Shown: positions 35,227 to 43,409 of the stretch, in pieces
Layout of the letters: every line of letters starts with the position of its first letter
Numbering within the stretch: the first letter of the stretch is position 1
NCBI RefSeq assembly: GCF_002236805.1
Contig: NZ_NIQA01000006.1
Coordinates: 1 to 64,000, forward strand
Direction of reading: 5' to 3'
DNA from: Pusillimonas sp. T2
GTDB lineage: Bacteria > Pseudomonadota > Gammaproteobacteria > Burkholderiales > Burkholderiaceae_B
Length of the DNA stretch: 64,000 bases
Made by a program: the position numbers and the translations under genes
The notes under the pieces: model-generated
Seen by the model: only the letters and a program-made list of their open reading frames with translations
Told to the model about the DNA's origin: nothing
Databases searched by the model: none

Positions 35227-35811
35227 TTAACGCAGACCGTCTTCGCCTTTGATCTCGTCTTTGGTCATACCACCTACACGTGGCAATGGACGACCGGAAT
35301 CGGTGACAGCAACAGCCACAACGATTTCGTTGGCGCGCGGGGCATCGGACACACGCGCCTCGATGGCGTCAAAGTGAGAACGGACGTAAGCGGCATCTTT
35401 ATGGCCCAGGGGGACGTCGATCGCGCTGCCTACGGTGCCCATTTTTTTGGACGACGGCACCAAGGCTGCGCCTTTTTCAACAGCTTTACGCAAGGGAGCA
35501 CCCAATTTGGGGTGCAAGATGGCCGCGGCGTGCTCAAGCTCGCCAGACTCGCCAACAATGGCGGCCTTGCCGTAGCTTTCGGCCTGGTTGGGGGTAATAC
35601 CCAAGGCCTGTACGCATTTCTCGCCCAGCAGTCCGCCCAGCTCTTCACCAATGGTCATCAGCTCCGACAGGTCTTCCTGATATTTACCGGCAAAGGGGTT
35701 TTCAATAACGGCCATAGCCACGGCGCGACGCGTAGCTGGCTGAACGGCCTTGCCCATCTCGATGCGGGTTTCGTCAACAAAGACGACCAGTTTGCGAATT
35801 TTTGCTGTCAT
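35227..35811 (-). CDS. DUF1185 (amino acid synthesis family) protein, copy 1
   Basis: A 194-residue protein of DUF1185. It has IRKLVVFVDETRIEMGK at the start, AVIENPFAGKYQEDLS, GKAAIVGESGELEHAAAILHPKLG near residue 90 and the closing RVGGMTKDEIKGEDGLR. The family has solved structures but, as far as I know, no demonstrated reaction; the name amino acid synthesis protein is historical. It is paralogous to the neighbouring gene at 35893 and sits between that gene and the enamidase. Its conserved place in this type of cluster suggests a role in pyridine or lactam catabolism. Confidence 0.85.
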   Translation of the reverse strand: MTAKIRKLVVFVDETRIEMGKAVQPATRRAVAMAVIENPFAGKYQEDLSELMTIGEELGGLLGEKCVQALGITPNQAESYGKAAIVGESGELEHAAAILHPKLGAPLRKAVEKGAALVPSSKKMGTVGSAIDVPLGHKDAAYVRSHFDAIEARVSDAPRANEIVVAVAVTDSGRPLPRVGGMTKDEIKGEDGLR

Positions 35812-35892
35812 GTGTGTTCTCCGTTTATCGCCTCAGGGGATGATGATTGGCCTGACGCGCTGTCTGTTTTAGTGGGTAGGTTGCACCAATAA

Positions 35893-36546
35893 TTAGCGCA
35901 GGCCGTCGTATTTGCTGATTTGTTCTGGCGTCATGCCGCCTACGCGCTGATGAATGCGTCCGCCAGTGGCCATGACCAAGATGAACACCAGTTCATCGCT
36001 GGCCGGCGCGCCGGGCACGTAGACTTCCATGGCGTCGAAGTGGCCACGCACATAACTGGCGGTGACGTGGGTAAGGGGGACGTCAAGGCGTGTACCAGGG
36101 CCGCCGACTTTTTTGGTGGACGGCACAATCGACAATGCGCGCCCGCCTTCAAGGCCTTTGGGGCCCGAACTTTTACCCTGTTTGTAAGCCGAGCGGTCGC
36201 CCTTCCAACCCAGCAATTCACGCATGGCGTAGCCACCGGGCACATGCCACAGGGCACCGTGCTCCAGCTCGCCGCCGCCGCCCACAATCGACCCTTTGCC
36301 ATAGCTTTCGATGTCGTCGGGTGTCACGCCCATGGCTTTGACCAAACGTTCTGCCATTTCGAGACCGACGGGGTTGAGCTCGTCCATCATGGGCAAGATA
36401 TCGGGTTCGTAGCGACCGGCGTACGGGTTTTTAAGCACAGCGGCTACCGCGCCACGAATCAGTGGCTTGTCGGCTGCCGGACCGCCTTCGTGATAGATGG
36501 TTTCTACCTGCGTAAGTATTTGGCGTACTTCAATCAAATCTGACAT
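35893..36546 (-). CDS. DUF1185 (amino acid synthesis family) protein, copy 2
   Basis: A 217-residue DUF1185 protein, longer than copy 1. Shared blocks are VLKNPYAGRYEPDI, GKGSIVGGGGELEHGALWH and QRVGGMTPEQISKYDGLR at the end. An extra segment around residues 120-150 (WKGDRSAYKQGKSSGPKG) is absent from copy 1. The two probably form a hetero-oligomer or act on successive compounds. They are 81 bases apart on the same strand. No catalytic motif is obvious beyond the conserved SIVG and ELEH segments. Confidence 0.85.
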   Translation of the reverse strand: MSDLIEVRQILTQVETIYHEGGPAADKPLIRGAVAAVLKNPYAGRYEPDILPMMDELNPVGLEMAERLVKAMGVTPDDIESYGKGSIVGGGGELEHGALWHVPGGYAMRELLGWKGDRSAYKQGKSSGPKGLEGGRALSIVPSTKKVGGPGTRLDVPLTHVTASYVRGHFDAMEVYVPGAPASDELVFILVMATGGRIHQRVGGMTPEQISKYDGLR

Positions 36547-36598
36547 ATGAACATCCTTTCGTTATTCAATTCGGTCGTATGAGTGTTTATTGATGAGG

Positions 36599-37501
36599 CT
36601 ATGCAACATAGCGGCACGGCTCAGCGAGTGCGGGAAAAACGGCTTCAACGTGGCCTTGCAACACCAGCACCGCCCCCAGAATCAGACCGTCGGCCTGCCA
36701 TTGTCGCGCCACTTGCGCGCCGTGTGTCAGGGCCTGGCGAATGATGGTTTCGGGTAACGGGCCTACGTCGACGGTTACGCGACGGTCACCCAGGTCGGTA
36801 TCGTCTTTCAGGGTGTTGGCCGGCGCCCGCGTAATGCCCGGGTGGTCGGCATTGACCTGGTTGGCAATTAAGGTGGCGGCCACATCGGCCTGCGCGGCGG
36901 TGACCGCTAGTACAGTGACGCTGTCGGCAATACCCATGCTAAAGCTGCGCCCGCGCCAGCCGCTGGTGGCAATACCCCCAATGCCTTGTGAGGCGTGCAC
37001 GGTTAATGTGCCGTCGGGGGCAATGGTGGGCACCGCCAATGCTGTCACTCTGACCTGGTCGATATTGCTGACCAGACCAACGGTGTAGGTTTCTTCGGGC
37101 GAAAGATACAGCGCGATGTCGCCGCCGTTGTTGACGAATACGCGGCGCAAACCAGGAGCCGCCTGCAAAATGACCTGCAAAATTTCGTCGGCCACCGACC
37201 CCGCCACCGCAGCCATGGCGGTTACGAACCCGCGCCGATAAGGCCAGCAGGCATCGCCCATGCGCTGTGCCACCGGGGTTTGGAAGGTGGTTTTGTCGCC
37301 CACCGGCCGGCGCAACTGCGACAGCTCGGTGACCAGCTCGGGCAAAATACTGCCAAAGCGCTGCCAGGCAGCTTCAACGCCAGTCTGCACGCACGCAGGC
37401 TCGCCATCGACACCGATAATCAGGTCGATAGGACCGTGCTGGAAATGGTGTAAACCGTTATCCAGCAATGCCCGAACGGCGCCGTAGCCTGCCTGCGTCA
37501 T
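36599..37501 (-). CDS. UPF0280 family protein (ApbE-like fold)
   Basis: A 300-residue protein of family UPF0280, whose fold is related to the flavin transferase ApbE. Visible blocks are MTQAGYGAVRALLDNG at the start, GSVADEILQVIL, FVNNGGDIALYL near residue 130 and GIGGIATSGWRGRSFSMGIADSVTVLA near residue 190. The NNGGDIAL motif resembles the ApbE core. A possible job is flavinylation or other maturation of the reductase encoded 12 bases upstream, but this is speculation. It is transcribed with that gene. Confidence 0.82.
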   Translation of the reverse strand: MTQAGYGAVRALLDNGLHHFQHGPIDLIIGVDGEPACVQTGVEAAWQRFGSILPELVTELSQLRRPVGDKTTFQTPVAQRMGDACWPYRRGFVTAMAAVAGSVADEILQVILQAAPGLRRVFVNNGGDIALYLSPEETYTVGLVSNIDQVRVTALAVPTIAPDGTLTVHASQGIGGIATSGWRGRSFSMGIADSVTVLAVTAAQADVAATLIANQVNADHPGITRAPANTLKDDTDLGDRRVTVDVGPLPETIIRQALTHGAQVARQWQADGLILGAVLVLQGHVEAVFPALAEPCRYVA

Positions 37502-37513
37502 AACCGGCCGCGC

Positions 37514-39118
37514 TTAGGCCAGCATAGGTTTGTGGCCCAGCGCCCAGGGGCTCGTGGGGTCAAACCAATCAATAATGCGATGACGATCGTGCTGTACCAC
37601 ATCTTCGATTTTGCGTACCGCGTCGGCATGGCCGCCCAAACGGATGTAGTCGTCGAGTTTCATTGAAAACTCGATGGGTGCGACGATAGCGGGTGTAGGT
37701 ACGTAGCCAAACGAGTTGTCGGGCATGCGCAAAACATCGACCATCACGGTAATACCGCCGCCCGACCAAACATAGGCCGGCGCGCCACCGCAAGTCACAT
37801 TAACCAGCGCCGTCTTGATAGAGTTCGTCAGCCAGATGGGGTTTTCTGTCACGCCGGCACGCAATGAGCCGCCTGCCCCCCCCAGGAACATGACACTGCA
37901 CATCGAGGGCTCACAGTTTTCGCCGATACGATCGACGGTTTTTTGCAAGGCTTCGGGCATGGGCTTGCGCTGCGGCGTCAGTTGGTCGTCGAGTTCGTAG
38001 TATTCGGCGTGCTCGCCTGTTGTCGAAGTGATCAGCAGACGCAGGCCTGGCCAGGCCACATCGGCGTCCCAACCTTCAATAATGGTCAGGGCGTCGGTGA
38101 TGTCGGTGCCGCCCCAGCCATTGCCGGGATTGGCTACCTGGAAGTAACGGCCCGGCGTTGATTTGCGACCTTTCAGTTTGATGCCCGACGGCGGGATATC
38201 GAGACACTTGCCGGCCTGGTGCTCGGACAGCACCCCGGTGATGTGGTCATCGACCACAATGACCTCGTCGACATGGCTCCACCACTGCTTGGCAAAAATA
38301 CCAATCGTGGCCGAGCCGCAGCCCACGCGCATACGTTTTTCTTCAACGCCATCGACAATGGGGGCTTTACCCGCCTGCACAACCAGTTGCGCGCCGCCAT
38401 CAATAGACAATTCGACCGCCTGCTTGTTGCCCAGCGCCATCATCATGTCGCAGGTTAAACGGCCTTCTTTTTTACTGCCGCCTGTTAAGTGGTGTACGCC
38501 ACCCAGCGAAAGCATTTGCGAACCGTATTCTGCCGTGGTGACGTGGCCGACGATTTCGCCTTTAAAGCGCACGTTTGATTGCTCGGGCCCCAGGTAGCGG
38601 TCGGTGTCGATTTTGACCTTGAAACTGCAGTAACTGAAAATGCCTTCGGTGACGACGGTAACCATATCGACGCCTTGCTGACGCGACGACACAATGAACG
38701 GTGCAGGTTTGTAGTCGGGGTAGGTCGTACCCGACCCAACGCCGGTAACGAACAGGCTGTTTGCATCTTCGACATCAGCTTCGGCAATGTCGTGCATTTC
38801 CAGCGTCGTGAGCGAATCGGGGGCCTCGCAGGCGACCGGTTCTGCACGCACCGCCTGGCCAGAGTCATCGAGACGACGCATGAGCACGACCGGATCGATA
38901 CGCACCAATTGGCCATCATGGTTGCCCCAGCGGTCGCACGCACCCGTGCGACCCTCGGTAATTTGGCACAAGACCGGACAGGCATTGCACTCGACCTTGT
39001 TGGTGGCCATTTTTTCGCTGCGGGGCTTGGATTTTTCGAGCACGGTGGGGCCTGAAGTACTGGACGTAGTGTCGTCCAGGTTGTCCATGCTGTGGTCGAT
39101 TTTGGTGTGTTCGGTCAT
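37514..39118 (-). CDS. hnr: 6-hydroxynicotinate reductase-like Fe-S enzyme
   Basis: A 534-residue protein. The N-terminal domain has four cysteines in C-x2-C-x3-C-x9-C spacing (ECNACPVLCQ ... TGACDRW, about residues 31-46), a [4Fe-4S] cluster site. The rest matches 6-hydroxynicotinate reductase of Eubacterium barkeri by memory. That enzyme reduces 6-hydroxynicotinate to 6-oxo-1,4,5,6-tetrahydronicotinate with ferredoxin. The ATG at 39118 has GGAG upstream; a longer frame to 39160 is possible. An enamidase homologue in the same cluster and a ferredoxin gene at 46191 support the role. The first 30 residues are polar and rich in Ser/Thr/Asp. Confidence 0.83.
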   Translation of the reverse strand: MTEHTKIDHSMDNLDDTTSSTSGPTVLEKSKPRSEKMATNKVECNACPVLCQITEGRTGACDRWGNHDGQLVRIDPVVLMRRLDDSGQAVRAEPVACEAPDSLTTLEMHDIAEADVEDANSLFVTGVGSGTTYPDYKPAPFIVSSRQQGVDMVTVVTEGIFSYCSFKVKIDTDRYLGPEQSNVRFKGEIVGHVTTAEYGSQMLSLGGVHHLTGGSKKEGRLTCDMMMALGNKQAVELSIDGGAQLVVQAGKAPIVDGVEEKRMRVGCGSATIGIFAKQWWSHVDEVIVVDDHITGVLSEHQAGKCLDIPPSGIKLKGRKSTPGRYFQVANPGNGWGGTDITDALTIIEGWDADVAWPGLRLLITSTTGEHAEYYELDDQLTPQRKPMPEALQKTVDRIGENCEPSMCSVMFLGGAGGSLRAGVTENPIWLTNSIKTALVNVTCGGAPAYVWSGGGITVMVDVLRMPDNSFGYVPTPAIVAPIEFSMKLDDYIRLGGHADAVRKIEDVVQHDRHRIIDWFDPTSPWALGHKPMLA

Positions 39119-39193
39119 GTCTGGCAACTCCGTTGGCGTGGCGTATAGGCCTGGTTGCAATGCCGGGGCACGCCATTTTTTGCCCCCGCTTAT

Positions 39194-39293
39194 TTATAGT
39201 GTGTTACTTGCTTTAAGCTATAACAGCATAAACGCAAGCACCATGTTTGATAATAAACAAAAAGATTTTTAACAGCAATAATTATAGTGTGTA
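39194..39293 (-). promoter_or_regulatory. Candidate internal promoter region of the reductase operon
   Basis: The 183-base interval before the reductase gene is AT-rich and contains the 11-base direct repeat TTATAGTGTGT twice, at 39194-39204 and 39283-39293. On the minus strand a TATAAA-like box lies in the first copy. It is the largest gap inside the catabolic cluster, so it is the best place for a second promoter. No regulator is assigned. Confidence 0.4.
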
Positions 39294-39301
39294 CGTTGTA
39301 A

Positions 39302-39982
39302 TTATCGGCACCACAACCCGGCAACGTCCTCTGCCAGAATCACATCGCCAAATAGGGTCTGGATATTGTTCAGGGTGGCGTTATGCTCTTCATCGGTCAG
39401 CGTGGCATTGGCATCGGCCAAAAATGCCACGCGGTAATTCAGTTGGGCCGCGTCGCGCGCAGTACTTTCCGAACAGCAGTTGGTCATGGTGCCCGAAATA
39501 ATGACGTTTTCGATACCCCGGGCTTTCAATTGCTTGTCCAGATCGCACGTGCCAGGGGTAAAACCACTGAAACGTGTTTTGTTGACGATCATGTCGGTTT
39601 CTTGCACCTCTAACCCGGCCCACAACTGATGCCCGTGCGCGCCCACCCGAAACGCCCCAGCCGAACCGGCCTTGGCCTGCGGTGACGAAATCATGTCGTA
39701 CCAGAACGTCCAGGGTGTGGACTCGGTGTCATCGTAAGTAAAGCGCAAGAACACATTCAGGCCACCCGCCGCACGTACTTCACGGCTGACTTTATTGATA
39801 TTGGGAACGATGTCGCGCGCCAACGGAATCTCAACCGGCGCACCGGGCTCGAGAAAGCCATTTTGCATATCCACAATCAAGTGCGCGGTACGCTTCGGGT
39901 CAAGCCCTTCCAGTACTCGCACCCGGCCACGGTGGCCGCGACTGCGCTCAACCAGTTCTGGCGACAGATGAATCTTATGCAT
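39302..39982 (-). CDS. Isochorismatase-fold cysteine hydrolase
   Basis: A 226-residue cysteine hydrolase. The triad is readable: Asp in LIVDMQNGFL near residue 38, Lys in VNKTRFSGF near residue 132 and Cys in SGTMTNCCSESTARD near residue 170. Family members hydrolyse amides such as N-carbamoylsarcosine, maleamate, nicotinamide or ureidoacrylate. It overlaps the upstream livM by 8 bases. Its likely job is to hydrolyse an imported amide, or an open-chain amide from ring opening. It is about as close to maleamate amidohydrolase as to N-carbamoylsarcosine amidase, so I leave it unnamed. Confidence 0.85.
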   Translation of the reverse strand: MHKIHLSPELVERSRGHRGRVRVLEGLDPKRTAHLIVDMQNGFLEPGAPVEIPLARDIVPNINKVSREVRAAGGLNVFLRFTYDDTESTPWTFWYDMISSPQAKAGSAGAFRVGAHGHQLWAGLEVQETDMIVNKTRFSGFTPGTCDLDKQLKARGIENVIISGTMTNCCSESTARDAAQLNYRVAFLADANATLTDEEHNATLNNIQTLFGDVILAEDVAGLWCR

Positions 39983-41045
39983 TGGCTTTCCTTATTTCGC
40001 TGTTAGCAACTGCTGGCGCGTTTGCAGATGGGCGCGCAGCATCTTCTGCCCCCGTCTGCGCAGATGAAAAACGACGCCAGGCGCGCGGCAGCGGCAACTT
40101 GAACAAGCGGCCAAAAATGCCATCGGGCATAGCGATAACTGTCAAGATGAACAAGCCACCCAGCGTCAGCAACCAATACGGCCCCAGTGTGCTGGACAGC
40201 ACGCTTTCTACCCAGCGCACCAAAATAACGCCCAGGAATGCGGCCAACAGCACCGCACGACCACCGACGGCTACCCAGATCAGAACTTCGGTAGATAGCG
40301 CCGTGCCGATAATGGCTGGCGAAACAAAACCGAACTGTGCCGTAAATAGCGCCCCGGCATAGCCGGCCATAGCACCCGAGAACGTAAACGCCATCACTTT
40401 GTAGTCGGTCGTGCGATAACCGAATGACGCCGTCCGGACTTCGTTGTTGCGAATACCGGCCAACACGGCCCCCAGCGGCGAGCGCTGCACGAACAAGGCC
40501 AGCAAATAAATCGCCAATGCAGACAGCAGTACGACATAGAACATTTCGTTGGTCGTCATCATGTCGCCGCCGCGCCACCCGGCGAACAAGGGCGGCACCC
40601 CCAACAAGCCGTCGAAACCACCGATGAAATCAATACGCTGAGCGATGATCTCGACTACCACTGCGGCACACAGCGTAACGATGGCAAAGAACGCCCCCGA
40701 CAGACCACGTCCAACAAACAACAACTTACCCAAAATGTAGGCAGCAATGGCCGGGCCCGCCGTAGCCAACAGCAAACCCATGACTTGCGACCCGCCAAAC
40801 CATGTAAATTTTTCCAGCGTTGTCAGCGCCATTAAATAAGCACCCAACCCAAAGAAGATGGCTTGGCCAAAACACAAAATGCCCACCTGCCCCCAAATAA
40901 ACGACAGGCTCATAGCCAAAATGCCGTAAGTCAGATACTGACCGAACTGGCTGACCGTCCACTCGTCAAGGGCCAGCGGCGCCATAAACAGTAGCGCCCA
41001 TACGACGACGGTAAGAGTAATGCTCAAAGACCATTGCTTGTTCAT
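39975..41045 (-). CDS. livM: Liv-type ABC transporter permease (LivM), second system
   Basis: A 356-residue permease with about nine helices. LivM blocks: GILAMSLSFIWGQVGILCFGQAIFFG near residue 40, the AGIRNNEVRTASFGY docking loop near residue 210 and AVGGRAVLLAAFLGVI. The order livH-livM with a 1-base gap, and the G-x4-GQ type motif, match the urea/short-chain amide subgroup of Liv transporters. The C-terminus has a 35-residue Ala-rich hydrophilic tail. It precedes and overlaps the cysteine hydrolase gene. Confidence 0.92.
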   Translation of the reverse strand: MNKQWSLSITLTVVVWALLFMAPLALDEWTVSQFGQYLTYGILAMSLSFIWGQVGILCFGQAIFFGLGAYLMALTTLEKFTWFGGSQVMGLLLATAGPAIAAYILGKLLFVGRGLSGAFFAIVTLCAAVVVEIIAQRIDFIGGFDGLLGVPPLFAGWRGGDMMTTNEMFYVVLLSALAIYLLALFVQRSPLGAVLAGIRNNEVRTASFGYRTTDYKVMAFTFSGAMAGYAGALFTAQFGFVSPAIIGTALSTEVLIWVAVGGRAVLLAAFLGVILVRWVESVLSSTLGPYWLLTLGGLFILTVIAMPDGIFGRLFKLPLPRAWRRFSSAQTGAEDAARPSANAPAVANSEIRKANA

Positions 41046-41046
41046 A

Positions 41047-41901
41047 TCAACGCTTCCGGGTGATCAGGCCTTCGGGGAAAAGGCGAATCAGGACAATTGC
41101 AAGAATGAAGACTGCGACCTGTGCAGCTACCTGAGTATCGATAGAGGCAACCACAGTATTGGTGGAGCCGATCAAGCCAACCCCCAACACCACACCCATC
41201 AGATGCGCAACGCCGCCCACCATAATGGCCAGGAAGGCTGGGATCAGGAAGCCGCCACCCATTTGCGGGTCGACGCTCATGATGGGCGCCATGACCGCCC
41301 CGGCAAAACCCGCCAACGCCGCACCAAAGGCAAAGGTCCATCGGTCCATGCTGCGGGTATTCAGCCCAAGCGACGCGGCCATGCTGCGATTGGCGATAAC
41401 CCCTCGCACAGCCAGGCCCAGATGGGTGCGGTAAAACACCAGGAACACCGCCAGCGTGACCAGCAGGGCCATACCCATAATGAACAGGCGCATCGATGGA
41501 TAGACTACGCCCAGAATATTGACGGGGTCAGGGATGGGGTTGACGATGCTTTGCGATGTTGGCCCGAAGCCAATCACAATGGCTTGCTTAATGACAATTG
41601 AAATGCCCCAGGTGGCCAGAATGGTGTCGATAAACCGGTGATAGACATGCCGGATCACAAACTGCTCGATAAGGATGCCGACAAAGGCCAGAAACAGGGG
41701 TGCCAGAATCAATGACAACCAGTAAGGCAGTTGCAGCGCCTGCGTCATGACGACGGTGTACGCTCCCAGCAAGAAGAACTCGCCGTGCGCCATGTTGATG
41801 ACGTTCATCAGGCCGAAGATCACCACCAGCCCCAGGGCAACCAGCAACAGGCTGAGCGAATAGCTCAGTGTGTCCAGGCCCAGCTCAATTACGAAATTCA
41901 T
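41047..41901 (-). CDS. livH: Liv-type ABC transporter permease (LivH), second system
   Basis: A 284-residue permease. LivH blocks: FGLMNVINMAHGEFFLLGAY near residue 30, GLAVRGVIANRSMAASLGLN near residue 175 and FLAIMVGGVAHLMGVVLG. The NMAHGEFFLLGAY form is usual in urea and amide transporters of this class. It pairs with the LivM 1 base downstream and follows livF by 18 bases. It is the same length as the LivH at 30044 but clearly different in sequence, so this is a separate transporter, not a recent duplication. Confidence 0.92.
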   Translation of the reverse strand: MNFVIELGLDTLSYSLSLLLVALGLVVIFGLMNVINMAHGEFFLLGAYTVVMTQALQLPYWLSLILAPLFLAFVGILIEQFVIRHVYHRFIDTILATWGISIVIKQAIVIGFGPTSQSIVNPIPDPVNILGVVYPSMRLFIMGMALLVTLAVFLVFYRTHLGLAVRGVIANRSMAASLGLNTRSMDRWTFAFGAALAGFAGAVMAPIMSVDPQMGGGFLIPAFLAIMVGGVAHLMGVVLGVGLIGSTNTVVASIDTQVAAQVAVFILAIVLIRLFPEGLITRKR

Positions 41902-41919
41902 GCTTCGCTCCGTTGAGTT

Positions 41920-42627
41920 CTACACCGACAGGTATTTATGGATGGGCGTGGGGTCGTCACGCAGGGCCTGCACCTGATCGGTTTCGTAGACGATGTGACC
42001 GTTTTCCATGAACAGACAGCGCTGGGCCATGCCCAGCACCAGCTCCATGTTTTGCTCGACCAACAAAATGGTCAACCCCTGCTCCTTGGCAATTCGACTG
42101 AGCACACGACCTATTTCCTGCACGATGGAGGGCTGGATACCTTCAGAGGGCTCATCAAGCAGCAGCAACTTGGGCTTACCGATCAGCGCGCGAACAATAG
42201 CCAGTTGCTGCTGTTGCCCGCCCGACATGCTGCCGCCACGCTGGGAACGTCGTTCGCGCAAAATGGGGAACAGATCAAATGCCCAGTCGGGGATGTCTTT
42301 CGACATGCCGGGATGACCCAGCAGCCCCATGCGCAGATTCTCTTCAACGGTGAAGTCACCGAAAATATCGCGCCCTTGCGGCACGTACCCCATGCCCATC
42401 CGGGCAATTTCATAAGGCCGCTTACCGACGATTTCCTGACCGTCAAATTGCATGCTGCCTTGCGTAACCGCCACATGCCCCATCAGCGCCTTCAAGAACG
42501 TGGTCTTGCCCATGCCATTACGGCCCAATAAGGCGACCACTTCGCCTTTTTTGATGCTCATTGAAAAACCGTCGAGCACTCGGCTGCCGGCCAGGTAACC
42601 GGCCACTACATCTTTGACGTCCAACAT
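41920..42627 (-). CDS. livF: Liv-type ABC transporter ATPase (LivF), second system
   Basis: A 235-residue ATPase. Walker A is GRNGMGKTTFL, the signature MSGGQQQQLAIVRA and Walker B LLLLDEPSEGIQP. The phrase DEPSEGIQPSIV is typical of UrtE-like and amide-type LivF proteins. Its ATG shares one base with the livG stop codon. It ends 18 bases before livH. Confidence 0.92.
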   Translation of the reverse strand: MLDVKDVVAGYLAGSRVLDGFSMSIKKGEVVALLGRNGMGKTTFLKALMGHVAVTQGSMQFDGQEIVGKRPYEIARMGMGYVPQGRDIFGDFTVEENLRMGLLGHPGMSKDIPDWAFDLFPILRERRSQRGGSMSGGQQQQLAIVRALIGKPKLLLLDEPSEGIQPSIVQEIGRVLSRIAKEQGLTILLVEQNMELVLGMAQRCLFMENGHIVYETDQVQALRDDPTPIHKYLSV

Positions 42628-43379
42628 TACGCGCTTCCCCCAAGATAGGCCGCGACCACTTCGGGGTCGTTCTGAATTTCATCCAAGGTGCCTTCGCGCA
42701 CTACGCGACCGCGCAGCATCACCACCAGCCTGCAATCGAGTGCTCGCACAAAGCTCATGTCGTGCTCGATGACCAGCACTGTCTTGCCGTACTCGGTCTG
42801 CAAGCGCCGGACCAGTTCGGCAGTTTTTTGGGTTTCGGGTACGGACATGCCGGCGGTGGGCTCGTCAAGCATGATGAGATCGCCGTCGTAGGCCAAGAGC
42901 ATCGCAATTTCGAGCCATTGCTTTTCGCCGTGCGCCAGGGTTTCGACCTTGTCGGTAGCCTTTTCGGTCAGCCCGCATAAGTTCAGCAACTCGCCAAGAC
43001 GGCCGGTGGGCCTTGCAAAGAGTGTTTGCAAAATACCGGACTTGCTCGACTTGTCTGCCTGCCCCACCTGCCCCGCCAACGGAATCATGAGGTTCTCGAC
43101 GACAGTCAGTTCGGGATACACCCCAGGGATCTGGAATTTGCGCGAAATGCCCATCCGTGCCACCTGATAGGCAGGCATTTTCGTGATGTCGGTGTCTTTG
43201 AAAATGACTTCGCCTTCATCGGCCCGCAGGTTTCCTGTGAGGATATTGAATAAGGTAGTCTTCCCGCAGCCGTTGGGCCCAATAATGCAATTGACAGTCC
43301 CACGCTGCACGGTCAAAGAAAGACCGTGCAACACCGTAATGCCGCCAAACCGTTTAACAATTGATCGTGCTTCCAGCAT
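42627..43379 (-). CDS. livG: Liv-type ABC transporter ATPase (LivG), second system
   Basis: A 250-residue ATPase. Walker A is GPNGCGKTTLF, the signature LAHGEKQWLEIAMLL and Walker B LIMLDEPTAGMS. LAHGEKQWLEI is a UrtD-type signature. The ATG at 43379 has GGGGGA 6 bases upstream and is preferred over one nine codons earlier. It begins 30 bases after the stop of the substrate-binding protein gene and runs directly into livF. Confidence 0.92.
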   Translation of the reverse strand: MLEARSIVKRFGGITVLHGLSLTVQRGTVNCIIGPNGCGKTTLFNILTGNLRADEGEVIFKDTDITKMPAYQVARMGISRKFQIPGVYPELTVVENLMIPLAGQVGQADKSSKSGILQTLFARPTGRLGELLNLCGLTEKATDKVETLAHGEKQWLEIAMLLAYDGDLIMLDEPTAGMSVPETQKTAELVRRLQTEYGKTVLVIEHDMSFVRALDCRLVVMLRGRVVREGTLDEIQNDPEVVAAYLGGSA

Positions 43380-43409
43380 ATTTGTCCCCCAAGGCCGGTT
43401 CAGCAACGA

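Noticed and set aside
34068-36543. Long plus-strand frames opposite enamidase and DUF1185 genes
   Set aside because: They mirror well-supported minus-strand genes, have no recognisable domain and no ribosome-binding sites.
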